Origin: Rhodococcus sp. IEGM 1381
GTDB taxonomy: Bacteria; Actinomycetota; Actinomycetes; Mycobacteriales; Mycobacteriaceae
Assembly (NCBI RefSeq): GCF_030056795.1
Contig: NZ_JASHKQ010000001.1
Location: 868,001-932,000, forward strand
Reading direction: 5' to 3'
Length of the DNA stretch: 64,000 bases
Shown here: one piece after another, positions 35,501-47,500 of the stretch
Numbering within the stretch: the first letter of the stretch is position 1
How the letters are laid out: each line of letters begins with the position of its first letter
The notes under the pieces: generated by a model
The model's input: only the letters and a program-made list of their open reading frames with translations
The model's database searches: none
What the model was told of the DNA's origin: nothing
Position numbers and translations under genes: made by a program

Positions 35501-38500
35501 ATCCGGGTACACCGTTCGCAATACCGCGTGACGACGCACCAAGTCGCTCAGAGCCAGGCCGAAGGCAGCCTCGTCCAGCTCACCGGTCAAGCGCATCACG
35601 AGGGGAATGTTCTCGGCCGTCGAGGACGGATCCAACCGGTTCAGGAACCACATGCGCTGCTGGGCCAGCGACAGTGGGATTCGATCCGGTACTGCCACCG
35701 TGCCAGGGACCGGGCCGACGTCGCGCGCAGACTCGGCGACCGCCTGCGCGAACGTGCGCACATCGGGTGAGTCGAACAGCGTCCGAACCGCAACGGCGCG
35801 ACCCGTCGCGGCTCGCACCCTCGAGACCACCCGTGTCGCCGACAACGAGTCGCCACCCAGATCGAAGAAATTGTCCGCGGCGGAGATCCTCGTTGTCCCC
35901 AGCACGTCGGTGAAGACACCGGCCACGAGAACTTCGAGATCGCTGGCGGGAGCGACGAACTCGTGCCGAGGCAGTACCGGCTCTGGTAGTGCGTCCAGGT
36001 CGATCTTGCCCGCTCGGGTCAGTGGCAATTCGTCGATCGTAGTCACCGCTACCGGGACCATGTACCGCGGCAGCGTCTCGGCCAGCCGGGTTCGGACCGA
36101 GGTCACGTCGACCTCGCATCCGGCCACCGCGGTCACGTACGCAACGAGGGCTCGGTCGACTCCGAGGTCCCGCACGACGACTGCGCCGGCGGCGATGGTC
36201 GGATCATCGCGCAGTGCGGACTCGATCTCACCGATTTCGACGCGCTGGCCGCGAATTTTCAGCTGGAAGTCGCTGCGCCCGTGATGGAACAGAGCACCCT
36301 CCGACCAACGAACCAGGTCGCCGGTACGGAATGCACGCGACCCGGGAGGCCCGAACGGGTTCGCGACGAATGTCGCCGCAGTCAAGGCAGGTCGGCCATG
36401 GTACCCGTCCGCAACACCCGCACCGCCTACGTAGAGCTCGCCGACCACGCACGAGGGGACCACCGACAGCGCCGCATCGAGCACCTGGACTGTCGTGTCG
36501 CGCACCGGTATTCCGATCGGAACCGAACCCGTGATCTCGCCGATCGGACCGGCAACCGTCGCAGCAATGGTTGATTCGGTGGGTCCGTACGCGTTGAACA
36601 ACCGTATTCCGCTGCGCACCCACCGTCGGGCGAGCTCGGGCGGACACGCGTCGCCGCCCACGACGACGACCTCGAGGTTCGGGAAGGCACTGGTTCCCGT
36701 GCCGTCGAGCGCGGTGGGGTCCAGGGCGATGGTGTCCAGGGCGCCGGGGGTGAGGAAGGCATGGGTGATTCGCCCGCGCACCAGTAACTCGGCAAGATCG
36801 TCGCCGCCGTACAGGTCCGCCGGAGCGACCACGAGCTCCGCACCTGCGCTCGAGGCGAGTAGCAGCTCCAGGATCGACGCGTCGAAACTCTGTGCAGCAC
36901 CCCGCAGTACGCGGTGCTCCGGACGCACCTCGAAGCGCGTGCGCTGTTCCTCGGTGAACGCGGCCAGTCCTCGATGCGATACGGCTACCGCCTTGGGTGT
37001 GCCCGTCGACCCGGACGTGTAGATCAGGTAGGCCGTCGCGTCGACATGCAGTGATCCGACCCGCTCTGCGTCGGTCACCGGGCTGGGGTCGAGGCCGTCG
37101 AGATGGTTCAGGACAGCGGTCGAATCGACGACCACTGCCGAATCGGAATCGCAGACCGCCGCATACGCGTGCACTGTCACCACGGCTCGAGCACCCGAGT
37201 CTGCGAGCATGTGCGCAATCCGAGCCGGCGGTGTCGAAGGATCGATGGGAACGACGGTCACCCCGGCCTCCGCGACAGCGCGTACTGCCACGACCGCGTC
37301 GACGGAACGACTCATACAGACTGCGACGACATCGCCCACGCCCAGGCCCCGTCCGATGATTAGCCGTGCGAGCCGCGCGACTGCAGCTTGCACCTCGGCG
37401 GTCGACATCGTCCGTCCGGTAGCACCATCGGTCAGTGAACCGCTGCCGCGCAACAGCTCCGGGAACGTTCGTGCCGGTACGGCACAGTCGGTCGGTGGAT
37501 CGGTCGGACGTTCGCGGCGCGCGCGAACGTCGATTTCGCGGACGGGGCGGTCGGGGGATTCGACGACGGCAGCGAGTACCGTCACCCAACGGTCGAGCAG
37601 CACCTGTGCAGTGGACGCGTCGTACAGGTCCGGCCGATAGATCAGTGTCAGGTCGTAGTTTCCCTCGGGTCGGCGGCGCGCGGTGAACTCGAGATCGAAC
37701 CGTGCGACCGCAATGTCCATATCCGTAACGCTCACACCGGCAGGAGCGGACGCGGCATCGAGCGAATCGTCGACGTCGAGAGTCATCTGAAAGATTGGGT
37801 GGTGTGTCGGTTCACGTTGCGCAGCAACAGCATCGACAACGTCTTCGACATCGACATCGGCGATGTGCAGCGCATCGAGAAGCACGTCCCGCGCGTGCTG
37901 CACGGATTCGGTGAAGGTCGACGTCGGACGGTAACGGTCCCGCAGCGTCACCATCGTCACGAACATGCCCACTGTTCCTCGACTGGCCGGATCGGCACGG
38001 CCGGCGGTGGGCAGCCCGAGGACGATGTCGTCTCCTGCGCCCGATCGCGCGAGAGTGGTGATCAGTGCTGCATACAGAACTGCGAAGGGCGACGCCGCGA
38101 CGCGACTCGCGACAGCGAGCAGATCATCGCGATCCACACCATCGGTGTGTGCCCGCGCGATCGCGCCGCGATAGGTCGGTGCCAGCGGGCGCGGGTGGTC
38201 GGGAATGGGCACACCGAGAACCGGCGCGTCGCGCAGAACGTCGATCCATCGGGCGATCTGCGCACCACGGTCGGCTTTCGCTCCTGCAGTGCGGTGCGCG
38301 AGCCGATCGTGGAATCCTGCTGCTGGAGCTGCCCATTCGGGGATCTCACCCGTGCTGCGTGCTGCGTACGCGTGCACCAGGTCGCCGCCGAGGATGCGCA
38401 TCGACCAGCCGTCCGCAGCGATGTGATGCACGACGAGCACCAGCAGGGTCTCCGACTGCTTCGGTACCACCACCAACCGCACCGGCACGTCGGTCGTCAG

Positions 38501-41500
38501 ATCGAACCCGGTGGTGACGACGGCCGTCTGTTCGTCCTCGGTGACAACACGCACGAGTAGCTCGCACGCTCGATCGTCGATTTCGGCCAGCACCAGCGGA
38601 GACGGTCCGTCGCCGTTGTCCGGGTAGATCGTCCGCAACGCCTCGTGCCTGCAGACGACGTCACGCAGCGCCCATCCGAGCGCCACCATGTCGACGTCCC
38701 GGCCCGGAACGGTCAGCGGCAGAACGATGTTGTAGGCAGCCGAACTCGGATCGATACGATTGTGTACCCACATGCGACGTTGTGCAGCGGTCATCGACAA
38801 CGATTCTTCTGCAACGGCATTCGGCTCGAGAGTCGTCTGTGCGCCGCCCGCGTCCACGAGCTCGGCGAGGAGCGCTGCGGAGCGGAACTCGAAGACCGTC
38901 CGCAGTCCGATGTCGACACCGAGTCGGTGGGCAATTCCGGATACGACCACCGCAGCGGTGAGGGAGGTGCCGCCGACGTCGAAGAAATCCGAGTCGACGC
39001 CGATCGACTCGACATCGCCGTGTCCAGTATCGACAGCGGAACGCACTACCTCCAGAACGACTCGCTCGGTGTCGGTGCGGGGTGTGGTTCTGGTGCGTTC
39101 GGTGCGCACCGGTGCGGGAAGCGCTCGTCGATCGATTTTGCCGGCGGAGCCCAGTGGCAACTCGTCCAGGATCACCGTGCGGCTCGGAATCATGTGTTCG
39201 GGCAGCTGATCCCGAGCGCAGCGAGAGATGATCTCGTGATCGACGAAGCGTCCACTCTCGGGCACGACGTAGGCCACCACCTCACCGGCGGCGGACAGTT
39301 CGGCACGCACGACGACGACGACGCGTGCCACCGCCGGGTGACGGCGGAGGGCGGCTTCTATCTCGCCCAATTCGATGCGTAGACCGCGAATCTTGACCTG
39401 AAAATCCGTGCGGCCGAGAAACTCCAGAACGCCGGGGACCGTCCGGGACCACCGCACGAGATCGCCGGTGCGGTACAACCTGTTTCCCGCATCGTATGGA
39501 TCGGCCACGAACCGTCCCGCAGTCAGGGCAGCACGGGATACGTAACCGAGTGCGAGTTGAACACCGCCCAGGTAGAGCTCGCCGGCGACACCCGAGTCGA
39601 CAGGGTTCATCCGGGTGTCCAGCACGAGAGTGCGCGTCCTGGCCACCGGTCGACCGATAGGGACGGAAAGACCGTTCGACGGCTCGGTTCCCACCTCGTG
39701 TGCGGTGACGTCGACGGCAGCCTCGGTGGGGCCGTAGAGGTTGTGCACCGTTGCCGGCAGCTGCATCCGCGCTCGTGTCGCAGTGCTGCTGCCCAACGCC
39801 TCGCCACTGGTGAACAGAAGGCGCAGAGTCGGATGCCGACTCTCGGTCGACGCCAGGAATACATCCAGCACGGACGGCACGAAATGCACGACGGTGATGC
39901 CTTCGGCATCGATGATCGAGGCTATCCGGGCCGGATCTCGGTGAGCGTCGGGTTCGGCTACGACGGTGCGGGCACCGTTTGCGAAGCCCCAGTACAACTC
40001 CCAGACCGACACATCGAACGTGACAGGCGTCTTGTGCAGCACGGTGTCTCCTGCACCGATGGGGTACTTCGCCTGCATCCAGTCCAGGCGGTTGACGATA
40101 CCTGCGTGCGGCACCGCAACGCCTTTGGGCTCACCGGTGGACCCGGAGGTGAAGATGACATAGGCGGGGTGCGAGGAATGAAGGGAGGCAACGCGATCCC
40201 GGTCCGTCACCGGTTCGTCGGAGCCGCTGTCGAGCTGCGCGGGAGTGCGCACCAGATCGGCCAGCGAAGCCGGAATGCGCGCTTCGTCCGGCGCCACTAT
40301 CAGCATCGGTTCTGCGAGGTCGGCCATGGTGAGCAGTCGCGAGGACGGTTGCTCGAGATCCAACGGCAGCGCGGCACCTCCAGCTGTGATGACGGCGTGC
40401 ATGACGATCATCAGCTCGATCGATCGAGGTAATGCCACACCGACCACGGCACCGGGGCCCACGCCTTCGGTGATGAAGCCACGGGCCGTACGGGCGACAG
40501 CTCGCGCGAACTCGTCGGCATCGAGAGTTTTGCCGGCCATCGTCAATACGGGATGTGCTCCGACCGGACGGATCACATCGGCGAGCGTGCGATTCGAGTC
40601 CGGCGTGTCGGGACCAGCGCTCCACTCGGATATTTCGGCGCGGCGGCTCGGGCCCAGCAGATCGAGATCGCCCACCGGGGTGGGGGCGTCCCGTACCAGG
40701 GCGTCGAGAACGCGGCGGAAGGCGGCGGCAAAGCCCGTGACGGTCGACTCGTCGAACAGATCGGTGGCGTAGGTCCACCGGATACCGAGCGGCCGGCCAC
40801 TCCCGGGGGAGGGCTCGTCGACCGTGATGTGCAGATCGAAGCGCGCTACGGGTAGATCCAACGGACGGACTTCGACGTGCAGCCCGTCGTGGTCCCAGGC
40901 GGGCGGCAAGGCTTCCTGGATCGAGAGCATGACCTGGAAGATGGGATGGTGGGCCGCAGATCGATCGACGGGCAGCATGGTCACGAGGTCTTCGAAGGGT
41001 ACTTCCGAGGCCGCGAGGGCAGCGACGAGCGCATCGCGGCTTCTCGTCATCGTCCGACGTACCGTGGCACCCGCGTCCACCTGAATACGAAGTGCGACGG
41101 TGGAGACGAACATGCCGACGAGGTCGTCGAGCTCCGGCAGCCCGCGTCCGTCGACTGGGGTTCCGATGACGATGTCCGACGTACCGCTCAGACGTGACAG
41201 TGTCACCGCGAGAGCCGAATGCAGTGCCGCGAACACTGTTGTGCGGTCTCGGCCCGCCACCGAGCGAAGCGACTCGACGGTGTCGGGGTCGATTTCGTCG
41301 AGCACCGACGCGCCTGCATGGGTCGGAACCGGCGGACGCGGTCGATCTGTCGGCAGAGGAAGTGGGCCGGGCAGATGCGCGAGGGTGTGTTCCCAGAATC
41401 GGTAGCGCTGCGCGATGCTCGGGTGCCGGTCGGTGTTACCGGTGCCCAACAGATCCCGTTCCCGCATGGCGTGATCCGCGTACTGGACCGGCAACGTCGG

Positions 41501-44500
41501 GCGGGCGAAGGGCTCACCCGAGGTACGCGCCGAATAGGCCGCGAGTACGTCGAGAAGCAGCGGCCGGAACGAGCCTGCGTCGGCTGCGATGTGGTGCACC
41601 ACCACGACGAGGGTGGTTGCTCCGTCCGAACCCCGGTCGAGCGTCCAGCGCACGGGGGGATCGACCGTCACATCGAATCCGCGGCGCACCGTCGTCTCGA
41701 CGTCGAGCTCGGATGCCATCGACTCGGTCGTGTCGGTGAGGGGGAGCACCCGCTGTGTGGGCTCGCCGTCGACCGCGGGATACACGGTGCGCAGCACCTC
41801 GTGCCGTTCCACCACGTCATGGATTGCTGCGGTCATCGCGTCGATGTCGAGCGCACCGGTGAGCCGAACTGCGAGGGGCAGGTTGTACAGCGGCGAAGTG
41901 AGGTCCAGCTGATTCAGAATCCACATTCGGCTCTGGCTGCGTGACAGTGGGATCGGCCCGATCCGTGGACGAGCGACCAGCGCCGGACGGGGCTGATGAC
42001 CGGCCGCGTCGATCCAATGCGCGAGCCCCCGCACCGTCGGGGACTCGAACACCGCCGAGACCGGGACATCGGCCCCGAGGTCCGCGCCCAACCGAGCTGC
42101 CAGCCGGGTGGCGGCGAGAGAATTGCCGCCGAGATCGAAGAAGTCGTCGTCGATACCCGGGCCCTCGGCATCCATGCCGTCGATGCCGAGTACGGCGCGA
42201 AAAGTGTGCGCCACACGATGCTCGGTGGCGGTGTTGGGCGGACTCGCTCCGGTCTCGGGAAGCACAGGCTCCGGCAGAGCGTCTCGATCCAGTTTCCCGT
42301 TGGTGGTTCGAGGTAGCGCCTCGAGAACCGTGATGCCCGACGGAATCATGTACACCGGCAGCCATCCGCGCACCCGCTCGGTGACCGACACGGTGCTCAG
42401 ATCGGCCACGTCGGTTCCCGCGTCCGGAACCACGTAGGCGTGCAGCCGCTGACCGCGTAGCACGACTACGGCGACCGCACCGATTCGCGAATCGCGCGTC
42501 AGGGCGGCTTCGATCTCGCCCAATTCGATGCGTTGACCGCGCAGCTTGAATTGTGAGTCGTTCCGACTCAGAAATTCGAGCTCGCCGTCGCCGCGTAGGC
42601 GAACGAGATCCCCGGTGCGATACATGCGATCACCGGCACCGAACGCGTTGGCCACGAACCGCTCTGCGGTCAGATCGGGCCGTCCCTCGTAATGCGACGC
42701 CAGTTGAGCCCCGGACAGATACAGCTCACCGGGTACACCCGCCGGGACGGGATGGAGCCGACGGTCGAGGACGTGAACACCGGTGCCGGACATGGGGCGT
42801 CCGATAGGCACCGACGCGCCTGCATTCGATGTACCGACGTGATCGTCGTCGCGGTGCCGCCGTCGATGAACCGTGACACCGACTGCCGCCTCGGTCGGAC
42901 CGTACAGATTGTCGACCACCGCGCCGGTCGCGTCCATCGCGAGGTCGGCGGTGGCTGCGGGCAGTGCCTCACCGATGCACATGATTCGCGTCGATCGGCC
43001 GGGCGCGGTGTCGAGGTGAGCGACGAGCAACGATGGAACGAAATGGACGTTGCCGATCTCGTTGCGGCGCAGAAGATCCGAGATGTACCTAGGATCGCGG
43101 TGACCGTCTGGGCGGGCAACGACGGTGCGCGCTCCGCTGAGGACAGGCCCGAACAACTCCCACACCGAGAGGTCGAACGTCAGGGGCGTCTTCAGGACGC
43201 CGGCGTCGTCCGGGCCGGATGGGTAGTACCGCGTCTTCCAGCGCAGTTGGTGAGCAACGGCCCCGTGCGAGAGCGCAACGCCTTTGGGTGTCCCGGTCGA
43301 GCCCGAGGTGTAGATCACGTAGACATCGTGGGCAGGCCGCAGGGGCGCGATTCTGTCGGCGTCGGAAAGCGGAGCCGACGAGTGCGTACCCGAGCTCAGA
43401 GTTCGTAGATCCAACGTGTCTACGCTGGTGCCGAAATTGATTGCATCGCAGTCGGATTCGGCGATCGCAAGCTTGGCCCCGGAAGACCCTACCACCGTGG
43501 CCGCGCGTTCGCCCGGAGCATTCGGATCGAGCGGAACGTACGTTCCCCCCGCGAGCACGACCGCCCACACGGCTTCGATCATGCGCGCCGAGCGTGGAAG
43601 TGCCACCAGCACACGGGTTCCTGGGGCCACTCCGTGAGAGATCAGCGCGCGCGCCGACCGATGGATGCGTGCCGCGATCTCCTCGTAGGACGTTTCGGTA
43701 CCGGTTTCGTCCTCGACGATCGCGATCCTGCCGGCACCCTCGACGAGTCCGGCCGCGAGCAGATCGGCGACGGTGCAGGCCGGTTCGTCGGTCACAGTAC
43801 CGACGGATTCGACTTCGGTCGGTGTGGCGACGGCGAGATCTCCCAGTGCTGCCGTCGGATCGGCCATCGCGGCGTCGAGGATATCGGCGAACAAGTCGGC
43901 GAACCTCTCGACGGTGTTGTGGTCGAACAGGTCGTGGGCGTACTCCCATTGGATGTCGAGGCCGGATGATCGCTCGACGACGGTCATATGAAGGTCGAAT
44001 TTTGCGACGGACGTCTCCAGATCGACTACCTCGACGTCGATGTCGTCCAGCTCGAAAGAGACCGGTGCCAGGTTCTGGTACGAGAACCCGACCTGTACCA
44101 GTGGATGGTGACTCGCCGCGCGGGGAGGGTTCAGGAGCTCGACGATGCGCTCGAACGGGACGTCCGAATTCTCGAACGCCTCGAGGTCGTGTTCGCGAAT
44201 TTGCCGCAGCAAATCTGCGAAGGAGCGGTGATCGTCGACCTGCGATCTCAGCACGACGGTGCCGACGAACATGCCCACGAGGTTCTCGGTTGCCGGATCG
44301 TCGCGTCCAGCGACGGGAGTACCCACGGCGATGTCTATGGTTCCGGACATCCGGGCCAGCAACGCCGCGAGGGCCGCATGCACGACCATGAACGGCGTTG
44401 TCGAGTGTGCCGCCGCGCATTGTGCCAGCGCGGCAACCTGCGCGGCGTGGACGCGGCGAACCACCCTGCCGCCTCGAAGTGACGCCACCGCGGGACGCGG

Positions 44501-47500
44501 ACGGTCGAAGGGCAGATCCAGTCGCTCCGGCAGGTCGCGCAACCGTTCCTTCCAATACGCCAGCTGTTGCGACGCAAGAGAATCCGGATCGGTGTCTCGG
44601 CCCATCTGATCGTGATGCCACATCGTGTAGTCGGCGTAGGTGACCGGCAGTGCGGGCCAGTCCGGCTCGCCACCCTCTCGGCGGGCGCGGTAGGCCGTGG
44701 CGAGATCGCGTGCGAGCGGCAGAGTGGATGACCCGTCGGCTCCGATGTGGTGCACGACGCAGACCAACACGACATCGTTGGGTTCGATCTCGAGAAGTTC
44801 GATGCGCAGCGGGATCTCACGGCTGACGTCGAAACCGGTCATCGCGACGTCCAGGGCGCGGCGGGCCGCATCTTCCTCGGACACCTGCAGCGTGACGATG
44901 TCGACCAACGCGCTCGCCTCGTCGACGTCGTGCACCTGCTGCACGGGTCCATCCGGGGTGTCCGGATAACTCGTGCGCAGGGTTTCGTGTCGACCGACCA
45001 GGTCCGTCACCGCAAAGCCCAGCGCTCGAATGTCGATCGGTCCGCGCAACCGCAACACGATCGGAACGTTGTAGGTGGCAAGTCGAGTGTCGAATTGGTT
45101 GCTCACCCACATTCGGTGCTGCGCAGGAGACAACAGAGCCGGTCCGACTCGACCCTCGGCTCGAGTCAGTGGCCGCCGCACCCTGCCACCGGTCGACGCG
45201 TCGACGGCCATCGCGTCGAGTGCGGACGCCATGCCTGCGACGGTGGGTGCCTCGAAGACCACCCGCATCGGAACGTGCACGCCGACCTTCGTGCCGAGCA
45301 GGGAAGTGAGTCGTGTTGCCAAGAGCGAGTTCCCGCCGAGTGCGAAGAAATCGTCGCCTGCTCCGTACGACTGACCGCCGGGTCGCGGACCGAGTACCGA
45401 TGCGACGATCTCGGCCACAGCGCGCTCGGTGGGGGTTCGCGGTGCGACGTGTTCGGCCGGCGTCAGGTCGGGAGTGGGTAGTGCCCGACGGTCCACCTTG
45501 CCCGACGTGGTCAAGGGCAGCGTGTCGACGACGACGACGGCCGAGGGAACGGAGTGGGCAGGCAGAACGTTTCGCAGATATTCGACCACTCGGGTCCCGA
45601 GTTCGTCGGAACCGGTCCGATCCGGTTCCACGTACGCCACCAGGGTCGGTTGTCCGGCCACGGTCCGCACGTCCGCGACACCGCGTACCACTCCGGTTAC
45701 GTCGTGCAGAGCTGCATCGACCTCACCGAGTTCGATGCGGAACCCGCGAACTTTGATCTGATCGTCGGAGCGCCCCAGGTAGGAGTAGGTGTCGTCGGCA
45801 TTGACTCGGACGACATCACCGGTACGGTAGATGCGAGATCCGTTCTTGTCCAACGGGTTCGCGATAAATCGCGCGGCGGTCAGGCCGGCCCTGGCGTGAT
45901 AGCCGATGCCTATGCTGGCGCCGAGAACGTACAGCTCTCCCACGCCGCCGTCGGGTACCGGTCGTAGGCGGTGGTCGAGCACCGCGATGCTCGTGCCCGT
46001 GATCGGACCGCCGATCGTGACGCGTTGGCCGGGAACGAGAGGGCCTGCCACCGTGGCCATCACGGTGCACTCGGTGGGACCGTAGGCGTTGTACATTCGG
46101 CGACCCGGTGCCCAACGTTCCGCCAGGGTCGGTGCGCAGGCCTCACCGCCGACGATCACGACCTCGAGGTCGACGGTTCCGGCGGGATCCACCGATGCGA
46201 GCGCCGCAGGGGTGACGAACGCATGGGTGACCCGCTCGGTGACCAGAAGCCGCCACAGGTCTTCACCGCCGTACACGTCGGTGGGGGCAATGACCATCGT
46301 GGCACCGGATGCAATTGCGAGAAGCAATTCGAGGACGGAGGCGTCGAAGCTCGGTGAGGCAAAATGCAGTGTCCGCGAATTACTTCCGACGCCATAGCGG
46401 TGTATCTGCTCGGCTGAGAACGACGCGAGCCCACGATGGCCGACGACGACGCCCTTCGGCAACCCGGTGGAACCGGAAGTGTAGATCATGTAGGCCGGAT
46501 CGTCCACGTGCAGCGGACGTGTTCGTTCGGCGTCGAGGACCGGTGCCGGGGATTCCGTGAGGAATTCATCGGTCAGGATCGGCGATCCGATCTGGAGCCA
46601 AGTGATGCCGGGGTGGGTCGACACCGGCTCGTCGCTGATTCCGAGTAGTACGCCGCTGTCGGCGAGAAGATAGTCGATGCGTTCGTCCGGCAATTGCGGA
46701 TCGATCGGAACGAAGGCTCCGCCGGCCTTGGTCACCGCCAATTCCGCAGTGACGGAATGCAACCCACGGCGCAGCAATACGGCCACGAACGTTCCGGGGC
46801 CCACGCCGTGATCGACGAGGACTCGAGCGAGACGGTTGGCACGCGCATCCAGCTCTCGGTAGGTATCTCGACGGTCGTGCGCGACGACCGCAACTCTGTC
46901 GCCGTGGAGTCGGACAGTGCGATCGAACATGTCCGGCAGCAGGGCAGGTTCGATCGCGGGCGGTCCGGATCGCGTCGGGACGACGGCTCGGCCCATCGGT
47001 AGGTCGACGGCCACATCGTCACCGGAAGACGAGACGAGTGCGGTGAGCAAATCGAGCAGCCGTCGATGGTGTCCTTCCAGCTCGGCCTCGCCGTACGCTG
47101 TGGGGTTGGCCTCGAGATCGATGCGAAGTCCACCGGCACCGGTGTGTACGTTCACGGCCAGATCGTCGATCGGGCCCGTCGTCAAGATGTGGGCCCTGCC
47201 CGTGCACGGTCCGAGTGCCGTGTCGCTGCGGAAGGTCATGATGTTCACCGGGGTACCGAAAAATCCACGCCCGGTGCCGATTCCAGTGGATTGCGTTGCC
47301 GCGCGCATGTCTTCGAAGCGGTAACGCTGGTGCCGCAACCCGCCCATGATTTCGCGGCCGGTGACGTCGACCAGGGAAGCGACAGTGGTCGCCGACCCGA
47401 TATGCGCACGTACGGGCACCACGTTGGACACCATGCCGCCGGACCGTCGCAGCAACGCGTTGGTGCGCGCCGATACAGGTAGCGACAACGACAGATCGGA

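Noticed and set aside
43089-44621. 510-codon frame and many other long frames inside the NRPS
   Set aside because: Same-strand out-of-frame shadows rich in Arg and Ser; the NRPS frame is continuous with all motifs in place.
41817-44621. Possible epimerisation domain between NRPS modules
   Set aside because: Each T domain is followed within 30-60 residues by a normal condensation start (SPAQHRMW, SRSQSRMW, TAAQRRMW, SLAQQRMW); no extra ~450-residue domain fits.
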